56,030 nt of DNA from NCBI GenBank assembly GCA_002305715.1, contig DBQD01000036.1, positions 192,371 through 248,400 on the forward strand, given 5' to 3'. The position numbers were made by a program, and so were the translations under genes. This stretch comes from Proteiniphilum sp. UBA1403 (GTDB lineage Bacteria > Bacteroidota > Bacteroidia > Bacteroidales > Dysgonomonadaceae). Positions 7,207 through 15,578 of this stretch are shown here, piece by piece. The notes beneath the pieces are model-generated. The model saw only the letters and a list, made by a program, of their open reading frames with translations, made no database searches and had not been told where the DNA came from. How positions within the stretch are numbered: the first letter of the stretch is position 1; each line of letters starts with the position of its first letter.

Positions 7207-8502
7207 TCAAATCACGCTACCAAACAGGTCGAATGGAAGGGCATCGTGAATGGAGACTTCATAAAAATCACCTACTGTCAGAGGTCGTTCTTTTGAAATC
7301 AAGACCTCTCCATCCACTTCGGGTGAATCGAACTCGGTGCGACCGACATAGTAATCGGGATCCTCCCGGTCGATTATCACTCGCATGGTCTTCCCTATTT
7401 TAGATTCATTTATTTGTAAAGCAATCTCTTCCTGCACCTCCATGAGGGTTTCCATGCGTTCTTGCTTCACAATGGCCGGAACGTCGTCGGTATAATGCTT
7501 ATCGTTATAGGTATCTTCCTCGTGTGAATAAGGGAATGCTCCGAGACGTTCGAATTGGGTATTCTTTACAAATTCAAGCAGCTCATCAAAATCGGCTTCT
7601 GTCTCTCCGGGATGACCCACCATCATGGTTGTACGCAGGTGAATACCGGGTACCTCCTCTCGGAACTGTTGAATGAGGTCAATGGTTTGCTGCTTGCTGA
7701 TATTCCGACGCATGGTTTTCAACATGTGGTCGCTAATATGTTGCAGGGCAATATCGAGGTAGTTGCACACATTGTCTCTTTCACGCATAACACGCAATAA
7801 ATCGGTCGGGAAGTGCGCGGGATAGGCATAGTGCAACCGAATCCACTCCACACCGGGTATGTCCGACACCTGCTCCACAAGCTGGGGCAGCATCATCGAT
7901 CTATACCGGTCGAGTCCGTAATAGGTCAGATCCTGGGCAATAAACTGAAACTCCTTTACACCCTTGCCTACCATTTGCCGCACCTCACTGGTGATATCCT
8001 CCATGGAACGCGACTTATACTTCCCTGTAATTAGCGGTATGGAACAATAGGAACAGGTTCTGTCGCACCCTTCCGATATTTTCAGGTAGGCATAATGGGG
8101 AGGTGTAGAGAGAGAACGGTCATATTCCAGTTCTTTGTAGTATGATTTCCCGAGGTCGGCAATCAGGTTCTTCCAGTCGAATTTGCCATAAAATTGATCA
8201 ACCTCAGGTATTTCCTCCGAGAGTTCCTTGCGATAGCGCTCGGAGAGGCAACCCATAACGATGAGTTTCTTGAGTTTATTCTTTTTCTTGGCTTCAACAA
8301 AGGAAAGTATCATATTAATAGATTCCTCTTTGGCATCGCCAATAAATCCACACGTATTGATTACAGCAATGTCGCCCTTTGGTATCTCCGGGTCATGCGC
8401 TACCGTGTAACCATTGGCCACCAACTGGCGCATAAGTAATTCTGAGTCGACCAAATTCTTGGAACACCCCAATGTGACGACATCTATTTTGTTTTTAATC
8501 AT
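7207..8502 (-). CDS. rimO: Ribosomal protein S12 methylthiotransferase RimO
   Basis: 431 residues. This radical-SAM enzyme adds a methylthio group to an aspartate of ribosomal protein S12. The N-terminal UPF0004 domain shows VVTLGCSKNLVDSE, INTCGF and VMGCLSERY. The radical-SAM cluster motif is GCDRTCSYCSIP (Cx3Cx2C), and a TRAM-like C-terminal domain ends with RPLTVGDFYEVSI. The ATG at 8502 is chosen because the frame extends 30 more residues upstream (to 8592) with no family similarity and overlaps ftsY. It lies between ftsY (79 bases upstream) and the HU/LysM gene. Confidence 0.95.
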   Translation of the reverse strand: MIKNKIDVVTLGCSKNLVDSELLMRQLVANGYTVAHDPEIPKGDIAVINTCGFIGDAKEESINMILSFVEAKKKNKLKKLIVMGCLSERYRKELSEEIPEVDQFYGKFDWKNLIADLGKSYYKELEYDRSLSTPPHYAYLKISEGCDRTCSYCSIPLITGKYKSRSMEDITSEVRQMVGKGVKEFQFIAQDLTYYGLDRYRSMMLPQLVEQVSDIPGVEWIRLHYAYPAHFPTDLLRVMRERDNVCNYLDIALQHISDHMLKTMRRNISKQQTIDLIQQFREEVPGIHLRTTMMVGHPGETEADFDELLEFVKNTQFERLGAFPYSHEEDTYNDKHYTDDVPAIVKQERMETLMEVQEEIALQINESKIGKTMRVIIDREDPDYYVGRTEFDSPEVDGEVLISKERPLTVGDFYEVSIHDALPFDLFGSVI

Positions 8503-8581
8503 ATATGTAACTATCTTAAGGCAAAAACCGGATGGTTGAAAAATTACGGCACAGTGAATGGCCGTGGATGAGGCTTGATTA

Positions 8582-9535
8582 CTACGATCCAAATAACGAG
8601 TCTACAAACTCTTTTCTGCGGAAAACCTGCAGGTCGTCGATACCTTCACCCAATCCGATATATTTTACCGGTATCTTAAACTGATCGGAGATGCCAATGA
8701 CAACGCCCCCTTTGGCGGTACCATCGAGCTTGGTTATAGCCAGTGCGCTCACCTCTGTCGCAGCGGTGAAATGCTTAGCCTGCTCAAAGGCATTCTGGCC
8801 GGTAGAACCATCCAACACCAGGAGAACCTCGTGTGGTGCATCCGGCACAATTTTGCTCATCACATTTTTAATTTTGGTGAGCTCGTTCATCAGGTTTATT
8901 TTGTTGTGGAGGCGGCCGGCAGTATCAATGATTACCACGTCGGCGTTGTGCGACTTAGCAGAACTGAGCGTATCGAACGCTACAGATGCAGGGTCGGCCC
9001 CCATCTTTTGTTTTACCACAGGCACACCCACTCTACTTCCCCAAATATCGAGTTGCTCCACAGCGGCAGCACGGAAGGTATCGGCAGCACCCAGATAAAC
9101 AGAAAGACCTCTCTTCTTAAACTGATGTGCCAGTTTACCAATGGTGGTGGTCTTCCCTACCCCATTTACACCGACAACCATGATTACATAGGGCTTTTTC
9201 TCTGCGGGTACAGCAAATTCAGCCAAGTCGTCGTTGTTATTCTCGGTAAGCAGCTTCACAATCTCATCGCGCAGAATTGCTGTGAGCTCGTCTGTACCCA
9301 CATATTTATCACGTGCAACACGCTCTTCAATGCGCTCAATGACCTTGAGCGTTGTATCTACCCCCACATCGGAGGTTACCAACACTTCCTCAAGTTGGTC
9401 GAGCACATCGTCGTCGACTTTCGATTTACCGGCTACAGCACGGGTAATCTTGGTGAAAAAGTTTTCTTTTGTTTTTTCAAGACCCTTGTCGAGTGTTTCG
9501 TTTTTCCCTTTCGTGAACCTGTCAAATAAACCCAT
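8582..9535 (-). CDS. ftsY: Signal recognition particle receptor FtsY
   Basis: 317 residues starting MGLFDRFTKGK; the frame continues upstream to 9601 without family similarity. FtsY is the SRP receptor GTPase that delivers ribosome-nascent-chain complexes to the SecYEG translocon. Seen in order: the N-domain helices; the P-loop GVNGVGKTTTIGK; AADTFRAAA; DTAGR; TKLDG; and the closing GEGIDDLQVF motif. It lacks the long acidic A-domain of E. coli, which is normal in this phylum. It lies downstream of rpmB-rpmG-DUF4295, separated by a terminator. Confidence 0.96.
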   Translation of the reverse strand: MGLFDRFTKGKNETLDKGLEKTKENFFTKITRAVAGKSKVDDDVLDQLEEVLVTSDVGVDTTLKVIERIEERVARDKYVGTDELTAILRDEIVKLLTENNNDDLAEFAVPAEKKPYVIMVVGVNGVGKTTTIGKLAHQFKKRGLSVYLGAADTFRAAAVEQLDIWGSRVGVPVVKQKMGADPASVAFDTLSSAKSHNADVVIIDTAGRLHNKINLMNELTKIKNVMSKIVPDAPHEVLLVLDGSTGQNAFEQAKHFTAATEVSALAITKLDGTAKGGVVIGISDQFKIPVKYIGLGEGIDDLQVFRRKEFVDSLFGS

Positions 9536-9633
9536 AAAGCAGTGGATATTTAAACGATGATTGCCAATTGAATTCCCAGATGGATAGTCTGAAGCAGACA
9601 ACGATTTGTCTACAAAACTACAAAATAGTCAAT

Positions 9634-9665
9634 AAAAAACTTCCCTGCGTTGGGGCACAGGGAAG
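9634..9665 (-). terminator. Terminator between the DUF4295 gene and ftsY
   Basis: On the minus strand CTTCCCTG (9665-9658) pairs with CAGGGAAG (9647-9640) across a 10-nt loop, followed by six U residues (9639-9634). It probably sets a lower level of ftsY-rimO expression relative to the ribosomal genes. A minus-strand TAGTTTTG at 9613-9620 could serve as the -7 box of a separate ftsY promoter. Confidence 0.75.
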
Positions 9666-9757
9666 CTTTTACATATTTTTAACATGCTTTCTGTTGAACT
9701 GACCAACGATAGAAAGATCTCATTGAGGTCGAGTACAGAAAACAGAACAGTCAACCT

Positions 9758-9919
9758 TTACTTAGAAAAATAATCCTTAACTTGGTCGTTCAAAATCATT
9801 TCTTCTTTAAAGCCGTAGGCACCAGTTTCAGGAGATTTCACCATTCTGATTACTTTGGTGTGACTGCGCCCTGTGGTTGTATTTTTATCGCGGAATCCCG
9901 CAACTGCTTTCTTTGCCAT
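9758..9919 (-). CDS. DUF4295 small basic protein
   Basis: A 53-residue protein starting MAKKAVAGFRDKNTT and ending VKDYFSK. It is rich in Lys, Arg and Thr, and its central part (SHTKVIRMVKSPETGAYGF) is typical of DUF4295. The family is known in Bacteroidota as a short protein encoded immediately after rpmG. The ATG at 9919 follows the rpmG stop by 14 bases and the stop is at 9758, just before a terminator, so it belongs to the ribosomal-protein operon. Function is unknown; co-operonic position and composition suggest a ribosome-associated protein. Confidence 0.9.
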   Translation of the reverse strand: MAKKAVAGFRDKNTTTGRSHTKVIRMVKSPETGAYGFKEEMILNDQVKDYFSK

Positions 9920-9933
9920 AGTTTATACTGTTT

Positions 9934-10122
9934 TTACTTAATTTCTTTGTGAACAGTCATTCTCTTGAGTACCGGATTGTATTTTTTCAATTCGAGGCGC
10001 TCAGTTGTATTTTTTCTGTTTTTGGTTGTGATATATCGGGATGTACCGGGCATACCACTTTCTTTGTGTTCTGTACATTCCAGAATCACTTGTACCCTAT
10101 TCCCTTTTGCTTTCTTTGCCAT
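9934..10122 (-). CDS. rpmG: 50S ribosomal protein L33 (bL33), zinc-free form
   Basis: 62 residues with the family core SRYITTKNRKNTTERLELKKYNP. It sits in the large subunit near the E site. The CxxC pairs of the zinc-binding paralogue are absent (one cysteine only), so this is the C-minus type that does not need zinc. It is flanked by rpmB (18 bases upstream) and the DUF4295 gene (14 bases downstream), forming one short operon. Confidence 0.97.
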   Translation of the reverse strand: MAKKAKGNRVQVILECTEHKESGMPGTSRYITTKNRKNTTERLELKKYNPVLKRMTVHKEIK

Positions 10123-10140
10123 TGCTGCTTCCTCCTCTTA

Positions 10141-10380
10141 TTAAGCGTTTAAAAAACCTTTCGTAGCAGCTTGTTTCAAGGCTGCATCCAATCCGATTTT
10201 ATTGATGGTGCGCAAACCGGAAGCAGAGATGCTCAAGCTAATCCAGCAATCTTCTTCCACCCAATAAAACTTCTTCGTGAACAAATTAACGTTGAATTTG
10301 CGTTTCGTCTTCTTGTTAGAGTGAGAAACGTTGTTGCCAACCATTGCTCTTTTTCCTGTTATTTGACAAATCTTAGACAT
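10141..10380 (-). CDS. rpmB: 50S ribosomal protein L28 (bL28)
   Basis: 79 residues starting MSKICQITGKRAMVGNNVSHSNKKTKRKFNVNL, the signature of bL28, a large-subunit protein needed in assembly. It is the first gene of the rpmB-rpmG-DUF4295 operon and has a well-formed promoter 70 bases upstream. It lacks zinc-binding cysteine pairs, as does the adjacent L33. Confidence 0.97.
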   Translation of the reverse strand: MSKICQITGKRAMVGNNVSHSNKKTKRKFNVNLFTKKFYWVEEDCWISLSISASGLRTINKIGLDAALKQAATKGFLNA

Positions 10381-10446
10381 TGCTATATTGTGTATTTATT
10401 GTTTCTAAATCAGTTCGGAACGCAATCTTCCCGACAAATCAGGGCG

Positions 10447-10478
10447 CAAAATTAAGCATATATTTTTAATTTACCAAA
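10447..10478 (-). promoter_or_regulatory. Promoter of the rpmB operon
   Basis: On the minus strand TTTG (10478-10475), a 20-bp spacer, and TAATTTTG (10454-10447) give one of the two best -33/-7 pairs in the window. The leader would be about 60 bases. Confidence 0.7.
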
Positions 10479-10555
10479 GTTTCTGGCAAATAAATTGCGA
10501 TTTAATTTTGACAAAATCAGCTGCTTCTGCCGGCCCTTTCCCTCAAACTGAGCAC

Positions 10556-11146
10556 TTATAAGGCTTGCGACAGATCGGAATTAAGCTTATTTACCAACCG
10601 AAGTGTTTCTTTACGTAGATTTACACGCATTTCGCGCTCATTGCTACTGTTTGCTACGGCCTGATCGGTAATTGTTTCTTCGGCAGGATAAATTTTCGGA
10701 AAAAATGAACCCGAATCTTTTTTTGCAGGTTGATAGGTGATATCACGAACCACAAGGAGACAGCCCGCATTGGTGATGGTTGCATCGAAACGATAGCTCA
10801 TAATCATTTTCTCTTGCCCTCCGGAGGTGTTGGCGGGCAGAAGAATTTCAGCTTTCGAACTCACGGTAACACTTTGTGCTTTGTCGTCGAATCGTATACC
10901 CAACAGAAGGGGGTTGCCGGTAAAAGTTTTTTTTGCCCAGTCTTGCAGTTTTATGTAACGTTGACTGGCATTGTCGGTCTGCTCGGCAGGAAGAAACTGT
11001 TCAAATACGACCTTCCCGTTCACAACTGGAACCGATGAGATAGTTGCGGTTGTCTGCCCAATAAGGGAGGGGCCGCAAACAAACATCGCCATACAGACAA
11101 GAACTAATAGAGGTTTATATGTATTATTCATCTTCATCACGTTCAT
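10556..11146 (-). CDS. Secreted DUF4468-like protein
   Basis: 196 residues with a signal peptide near the N-terminus (hydrophobic stretch LLVLVCMAMFVCGPSLIGQ). The mature part fits the DUF4468 family, described as having a TBP-like fold and common in Bacteroidota: VNGKVVFEQFLP, then a pattern YIKLQDWAKKTF and a central beta-rich segment ending CLLVVRDITYQP. No catalytic motif is visible, and the function of the family is unknown. It is monocistronic, divergent from the TPR gene. A minus-strand TACGTTTG at 11265-11272 could be its -7 box. Confidence 0.75.
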   Translation of the reverse strand: MNVMKMNNTYKPLLVLVCMAMFVCGPSLIGQTTATISSVPVVNGKVVFEQFLPAEQTDNASQRYIKLQDWAKKTFTGNPLLLGIRFDDKAQSVTVSSKAEILLPANTSGGQEKMIMSYRFDATITNAGCLLVVRDITYQPAKKDSGSFFPKIYPAEETITDQAVANSSNEREMRVNLRKETLRLVNKLNSDLSQAL

Positions 11147-11345
11147 ATATTATAGGTCTCATACTCCTAGACGGATTAACATGCACTTTTGTTACACCAT
11201 TATTTAATACTTCTGCTCCTTCATATAAATAAATATGCTCAACTAGTAACTGCTTATAAGACTGCAAACGTACGAAAAAGATTAATCAGACGATAGGTTT
11301 TACGAAAAAACAGTCTCGAAATTTTATTTATCATGTAAAAACCAT

Positions 11346-11353
11346 TACTTTTG
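11346..11353 (+). promoter_or_regulatory. -7 element upstream of the TPR-ribH genes
   Basis: TACTTTTG matches TAnnTTTG and lies 37 bases before the ATG at 11391. The -33 region is T-rich (TTTTA near 11322) but has no exact TTTG. Confidence 0.45.
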
Positions 11354-11390
11354 CATCTCCAAAAAATAACGTTACATTTTTTTTACAATC

Positions 11391-12095
11391 ATGTCTGCAA
11401 AAAAAACAACAGAGTCAAAGGCCGAAAAGAATTTTGAAAATATCGGTGAAGTTTTAACCACTTCTGAACAGTTTCTGGAAAACAATCAGAAAAAAATCTT
11501 AACAGGGTTGCTTATTGTAGTTGTATTGGTAGGTGCATATCTGGCATACCACTATTTATATAAGTCGCCACGCAACGAAAAGGCACAGACTGCCATCTTC
11601 AAGGGTGAGCGGTATTTCCAACAGGGGGAAGATTCTCTGGCTCTTTTTGGCAATGGCAACGACTATAATGGCTTTGAAGCTGTAATCAAACAATTCAAAG
11701 GCACAAGCACTGCCGATTTAGCACATGCTTATGCCGGTCTTTCATATAGCCGAATGGGCAACAACGAAAAGGCATTGGAACATCTGAAGAAATTCAAAGG
11801 TGGCGACCTGCTCGTTACTCCGGCAATAATTGGTGCTATTGGCGATGTGTATATCAATATGGGTAACACCGCTGAAGGAATTTCATACTTTCAAAAGGCT
11901 GCCAAGAAAGCCAACGACCAGATGCTGACACCCATCTATTTGAAAAAAATTGGCGAAGCATATATTAGTCTTGCAGACTATGACAAGGCAATTGCTACTT
12001 TCACCAAGATTAAAGAAGAATATATCAACACCCCAGAAGCACAGGAAATTGACAAATATATCAAACAGGCTGAGCTGCTTAAAGAATCGAAATAA
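11391..12095 (+). CDS. Membrane-anchored TPR protein (YfgM/Tol-Pal-like topology)
   Basis: 234 residues. A cytoplasmic N-terminus of about 38 residues precedes one membrane helix (ILTGLLIVVVLVGAYLAYHYLY). The remainder is made of tetratricopeptide-like helical repeats (for example FKGTSTADLAHAYAGLSYSRMGNNEKALEHLKKF and YLKKIGEAYISLADYDKAIATFTKI). TPR solenoids bind other proteins; the partner is not evident. The stop is followed by ribH after only 3 bases, so the two are cotranscribed. This linkage is familiar in Bacteroidota, but its meaning is unknown. Confidence 0.85.
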   Translation: MSAKKTTESKAEKNFENIGEVLTTSEQFLENNQKKILTGLLIVVVLVGAYLAYHYLYKSPRNEKAQTAIFKGERYFQQGEDSLALFGNGNDYNGFEAVIKQFKGTSTADLAHAYAGLSYSRMGNNEKALEHLKKFKGGDLLVTPAIIGAIGDVYINMGNTAEGISYFQKAAKKANDQMLTPIYLKKIGEAYISLADYDKAIATFTKIKEEYINTPEAQEIDKYIKQAELLKESK

Positions 12096-12098
12096 AAC

Positions 12099-12590
12099 AT
12101 GGCAACCCAACTGAGTAATCTCTCTTCGTACGACCCCACACAGGTTCCGTCGGGAGAAGGAAAAAGAATTGGTATCGTTGTATCGGAGTGGAATCCTACC
12201 GTTACATCGAGCCTACTACGCGGAACGACTGACACACTGCTGAAATTTGGAGTTTCGCCCGATGATATCATGGTTGAATATGTACCGGGAAGTTTTGAAC
12301 TTACCTTTGGTGCAAAAGTAATGATCGAAAAAAGCAATGTGGACTGTGTGATTATACTGGGATGTGTAATTCAAGGGGAGACTCCCCATTTCACTTTTGT
12401 TTGTGAAAGTGTAACTCAAGGCACTACGCAACTAAATCTCACACACAATGTTCCGGTGATATTTGGTTTACTCACCACCAACACGCTCGATCAGGCAAAA
12501 GCAAGATCAGGAGGTAGACATGGAAATAAAGGGGATGAAGCCGCTATTACTGCATTAAAAATGATTGCTCTCAAAGAGAAATATAAATAA
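12099..12590 (+). CDS. ribH: 6,7-dimethyl-8-ribityllumazine synthase
   Basis: 163 residues. It condenses 5-amino-6-ribitylaminouracil with 3,4-dihydroxybutanone 4-phosphate, the penultimate step of riboflavin synthesis, and usually assembles as a pentamer or 60-mer shell. Recognisable segments are IGIVVSEWNPTVTSSLLRG (substrate pocket), VPGSFELTFGAK, ILGCVIQGETPHFTFVCESV with the catalytic histidine, and PVIFGLLTTNTLDQAKAR, then GGRHGNKGDEAA. It follows the TPR gene by 3 bases; the tRNA cluster begins 27 bases after its stop. Confidence 0.96.
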   Translation: MATQLSNLSSYDPTQVPSGEGKRIGIVVSEWNPTVTSSLLRGTTDTLLKFGVSPDDIMVEYVPGSFELTFGAKVMIEKSNVDCVIILGCVIQGETPHFTFVCESVTQGTTQLNLTHNVPVIFGLLTTNTLDQAKARSGGRHGNKGDEAAITALKMIALKEKYK

Positions 12591-12597
12591 TTTTTTG

Positions 12598-12605
12598 TAT
12601 CTTTG
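12598..12605 (+). promoter_or_regulatory. -7 element for the tRNA-Tyr/tRNA-Gly unit
   Basis: TATCTTTG at 12598-12605 is a full match and lies 12 bases before the mature 5' end of tRNA-Tyr. No TTTG is found at -33. Confidence 0.5.
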
Positions 12606-12617
12606 CAACGCAAAAAA

Positions 12618-12700
12618 GGGCAGTTACCAGAGTGGCCAAATGGGGCTGACTGTAACTCAGCTGGCTTACGCCTTCGGTGGTTCGAATCCATCACTGCCCA
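12618..12700 (+). tRNA. tRNA-Tyr (anticodon GTA)
   Basis: The acceptor arms GGGCAGT (12618-12624) and ACTGCCC (12693-12699) pair fully, with discriminator A at 12700. The anticodon stem GCTGA/TCAGC encloses CTGTAAC, giving GTA. A long variable arm (class II) precedes the T arm GGTTCGAATCC. The 3' CCA is not encoded. Confidence 0.96.
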
Positions 12701-12759
12701 CAACTCAATTTGCCGCGGAGCAAATGAGCTTATAAGTCAATCATTGGCTTATTGAATTT

Positions 12760-12832
12760 GCGGAAGTAGCTCAGTTGATAGAGCATTAGCCTTCCAAGCT
12801 GAGGGTCGCGGGTTTGAGTCCCGTCTTCCGCT
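12760..12832 (+). tRNA. tRNA-Gly (anticodon TCC)
   Basis: 73 nt. GCGGAAG (12760-12766) pairs with CTTCCGC (12825-12831), discriminator T. The anticodon loop is CTTCCAA within stem TTAGC/GCTGA (one G-U), giving TCC. The D arm AGCTCAGTTGATAGAGC and T loop GGTTTGAGTCC are canonical. CCA is not encoded. It follows tRNA-Tyr by 59 bases and is probably on the same transcript. Confidence 0.96.
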
Positions 12833-12904
12833 CAAAAGAGGAGAGGAGATCATTATTCTGCTTTTTGCGGGAAGTCTCCGCTTCCTCTTATCGAATAAAT
12901 CAGG

Positions 12905-12935
12905 GGAGTAACGATTGTTGTTACTCCTTTTTTTT
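12905..12935 (+). terminator. Terminator of the tRNA unit
   Basis: GGAGTAAC (12905-12912) pairs with GTTACTCC (12920-12927) around a 7-nt loop, followed by eight T residues. It ends just 25 bases before the GTG start of the MATE gene. Confidence 0.85.
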
Positions 12936-12960
12936 GTAATCATTCCTACCCTACATTGAG

Positions 12961-14343
12961 GTGAAAGAAACTTCTGCTAACAATTCGTCCGTGCGGAACT
13001 TGACACAGGGTGACATATTCCGACAACTCATCTCGTTGGCGCTTCCGCTGATGGCTATCAGCTTTATCCAGATGACATACAACCTGGTTGACATTCTCTG
13101 GATAGGGAAGATGGGGAGCAGGTCGGTTGCTGCAGTAGGCTCCATAGGTATGCTGATGTGGATGATGAACTCGGTAGCACTGATATCGAAAGTGAGTGCC
13201 GAGATATCCATTGGACAATCCATTGGTGCGCAACGTCCCGATCTTGCATCGTTCTATGCTTCGCACACCACAACCATTGCATTGGGACTGGGACTGATTT
13301 TTGGTACTTTCTTTTGCCTATTTCCCTTTTTTTACGTTTCTTTTTACAATCTGGAATACGACATTACTATTGAAGCTGCTCGATATCTACGGCTCATTGC
13401 ATTAGGGCTACCGGCAATGTTTTTAATTCTAAACTTTTCCGGAATTTATATCGGATCTGGTCGGAGCGATATTCCCTTTTTCTTTAATGCCATAGGGTTG
13501 TTGTGTAATATTGCACTCGATCCGTTGCTTATTTTTGGAATGGGCCCATTTCCGGTGATGGGCACTAAAGGTGCTGCACTGGCTACCATCTTATCTCAAG
13601 GGGTGGTACTACTACTATTTATTCTGCATCTAAAACGAAAAAAAGGCTTGTTGGGACGCTTTCGATTCATTATTCGCCCACGTAAAAAATATACACTCAA
13701 CATCCTTAAACTGGGATTACCGGTAGCAGCCATGAACGTATACTTTGCCTTTATCAACATGAACTTGGCACGTACGGCATCGCTATATGGTGGTCACTTG
13801 GGTATTACAAGCCAAACAACCGGCGGACAAATTGAAGGAATTACATGGAACACATCTAATGGCTTCTCCACAGCCTTGGGTAGCTTTGTGGCACAAAATT
13901 TCGCCGCTGGCAAGATCCTCAGAGCTAGTCGCGCCTTTCGCTATACACTAATCATGATGGGACTCCTGGGTGGTATTGTATCTGCAGCCTTTATCTTTCG
14001 CGGTGAATGGATCTTTTCAATGTTTGTCCCGGAAAGAGAGGCCTACATTGCCGGAGGTGAGTATCTGTTGATTCTTGGTTTTTCGCAGCTCTTCATGATG
14101 CTGGAAATCACTACGCAAGGTATGTTCAATGGCTTGGGGAAGACAACTCCACCGGCTATCGTCAGCATATTCTTCAATACGCTTCGCATTCCGCTCGCTC
14201 TCTTTTTGGGTGCCCGCATCGGTGTAACTGGCGTGTGGTGGGCCATCACCATCACCTCTTTCTTCAAAGGAACTATTCTGTTTTTCTGGTACCTTTTTCT
14301 CAAGAAAAAACTGGTACGTAGTTATCATTCCACCTCCTTTTAA
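12961..14343 (+). CDS. MATE family efflux transporter
   Basis: 460 residues starting at GTG (12961). A stop codon lies 24 bases upstream in frame, no upstream ATG exists, and the first internal ATG would cut into helix 1. MATE proteins use Na+ or H+ gradients to export cationic drugs and other solutes. The sequence shows about 12 membrane helices, opening with IFRQLISLALPLMAISFIQMTYNLVDILWIGKMG and an internal repeat starting near FILRPRKKYTLNILKLGLPVAAMN, typical of the DinF/NorM superfamily. It converges with the alanine-dehydrogenase-like gene, 26 bases apart. The substrate is unknown. Confidence 0.9.
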   Translation: MKETSANNSSVRNLTQGDIFRQLISLALPLMAISFIQMTYNLVDILWIGKMGSRSVAAVGSIGMLMWMMNSVALISKVSAEISIGQSIGAQRPDLASFYASHTTTIALGLGLIFGTFFCLFPFFYVSFYNLEYDITIEAARYLRLIALGLPAMFLILNFSGIYIGSGRSDIPFFFNAIGLLCNIALDPLLIFGMGPFPVMGTKGAALATILSQGVVLLLFILHLKRKKGLLGRFRFIIRPRKKYTLNILKLGLPVAAMNVYFAFINMNLARTASLYGGHLGITSQTTGGQIEGITWNTSNGFSTALGSFVAQNFAAGKILRASRAFRYTLIMMGLLGGIVSAAFIFRGEWIFSMFVPEREAYIAGGEYLLILGFSQLFMMLEITTQGMFNGLGKTTPPAIVSIFFNTLRIPLALFLGARIGVTGVWWAITITSFFKGTILFFWYLFLKKKLVRSYHSTSF

Positions 14344-14369
14344 AGGGGAGTTGAAAACTTTCCTGTTTA

Positions 14370-15578
14370 TTAGTAGCCTTGTAAATAAAGGCCAATATCG
14401 GCTACAGGCAAGTTGAAATGATTGCCCACATAGGAGTTGACCATTTTTCCTGTATACATATAAAAGCCTGTAGCAAAACCACGGTCGCAACGGATAAAAT
14501 GTGCTAAATCGCCATAATCTCCAAGGTTCGTGAAGAGGGAGACAAGGATGTTGCTCAGCGCCATGGAGGCAGTACGTGCAACCCTTGAGCTGAGACTCAT
14601 TTCACAGAAATGCAATACACCATACTTTTCAAAGATGACCGGGTGATCGGGTAAACATGCTTCCATAGTGCTCTCAAAACATCCTCCTTGGGCAATACGA
14701 AGGTCGATGATGAGCGCTCCACGCTTCATCTCTCGGATAAGATCTTCGGAAATGCGGTAAATATGGGTTTTATTGATATATTGCATAGCACCTATTACCA
14801 CATCGGCCGAACGAAATACGTTCTTCAACACGTTCGGTTGAAGGATGGAGGTGAAGAGTGAGCTCCCCAGCTCATGGCGTATATTGCGCAATTTTTGAAT
14901 GTCATTGTCGAATACTTTTACCGAGGCTCCCAACGCCATTGCGGCACGGGCAGCCATGGTGCCGGCAACTCCAGCACCAATGATCACTACCTCTGTTGGG
15001 GAGATACCCGGAATGCCACCTAAAAGAATTCCTTTACCACCATGGGCATTGCTGATTAGCTCTGCAGCTAACGTGATGGAAGAGGCTCCCTCTATTTCGG
15101 AGATCGATGTCACAAATGGAGATACACCTGTATCGTCATAGGTAAGTTCATATGCCAACGCACTTATTTTCTTCTCCTGCATAAGCTCCAACAATGGCTT
15201 GGTGAGTCGATGCAAGTATAGAAATGAGAAGATGGTACTGCGCCTACGCATCATCTGCACCTCTGCAAGTGTAGGTGGAAGTACTTTCAATATGAGATCG
15301 GCTTGAAAAACTTCCCGGGCTGCCTCCACAATTTCTGCACCCGATTCGGCATAGTAACTATCGGAATAATTGATTGTGAGACCGGCACCAGCTTGAAACA
15401 GGACCCTGTATCCTGCGGAAACTAGTAAAGCCACACTTTCGGGAGTGAGCGCCAACCGTTTCTCCACATCCTGATCTTCACAAGGAATGCCAATTACCAG
15501 GGAGAAGTTCGATTTTTCTGCCTTCAGCAACAATTCGCGAACGACAAAGGATGTGCTTTTTTGGTATTCGAGGATCAT
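14370..15578 (-). CDS. Alanine dehydrogenase / transhydrogenase-alpha-like protein
   Basis: 402 residues. N-terminal AlaDh/PNT domain: KRLALTPESVALLVSAGYRVLFQAGAG and LKVLPPTLAEV. The NAD-binding Rossmann core is VVIIGAGVAGTMAARAAMALGASVKVFD. Alanine dehydrogenase interconverts alanine and pyruvate plus ammonia with NAD(H). The expected lysine (in LKVLPP) and histidine (in FLYLHRLT) are both present, supporting an active enzyme, although the N-terminal 25 residues and the C-terminus differ from classical Ald. Its ATG overlaps the aroK stop (ATGA), so translation is probably coupled. The window's alanine symporter would fit an alanine-using metabolism. Confidence 0.75.
   Translation of the reverse strand: MILEYQKSTSFVVRELLLKAEKSNFSLVIGIPCEDQDVEKRLALTPESVALLVSAGYRVLFQAGAGLTINYSDSYYAESGAEIVEAAREVFQADLILKVLPPTLAEVQMMRRRSTIFSFLYLHRLTKPLLELMQEKKISALAYELTYDDTGVSPFVTSISEIEGASSITLAAELISNAHGGKGILLGGIPGISPTEVVIIGAGVAGTMAARAAMALGASVKVFDNDIQKLRNIRHELGSSLFTSILQPNVLKNVFRSADVVIGAMQYINKTHIYRISEDLIREMKRGALIIDLRIAQGGCFESTMEACLPDHPVIFEKYGVLHFCEMSLSSRVARTASMALSNILVSLFTNLGDYGDLAHFIRCDRGFATGFYMYTGKMVNSYVGNHFNLPVADIGLYLQGY

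Noticed and set aside
8503..8592. N-terminal extension of rimO
   Set aside because: Thirty extra residues lack family similarity and overlap the ftsY stop region; the ATG at 8502 fits.
12836..12895. Purine-rich/pyrimidine-rich inverted repeat after tRNA-Gly
   Set aside because: Pairing is interrupted and there is no T-run; the real terminator is the hairpin at 12905-12935.
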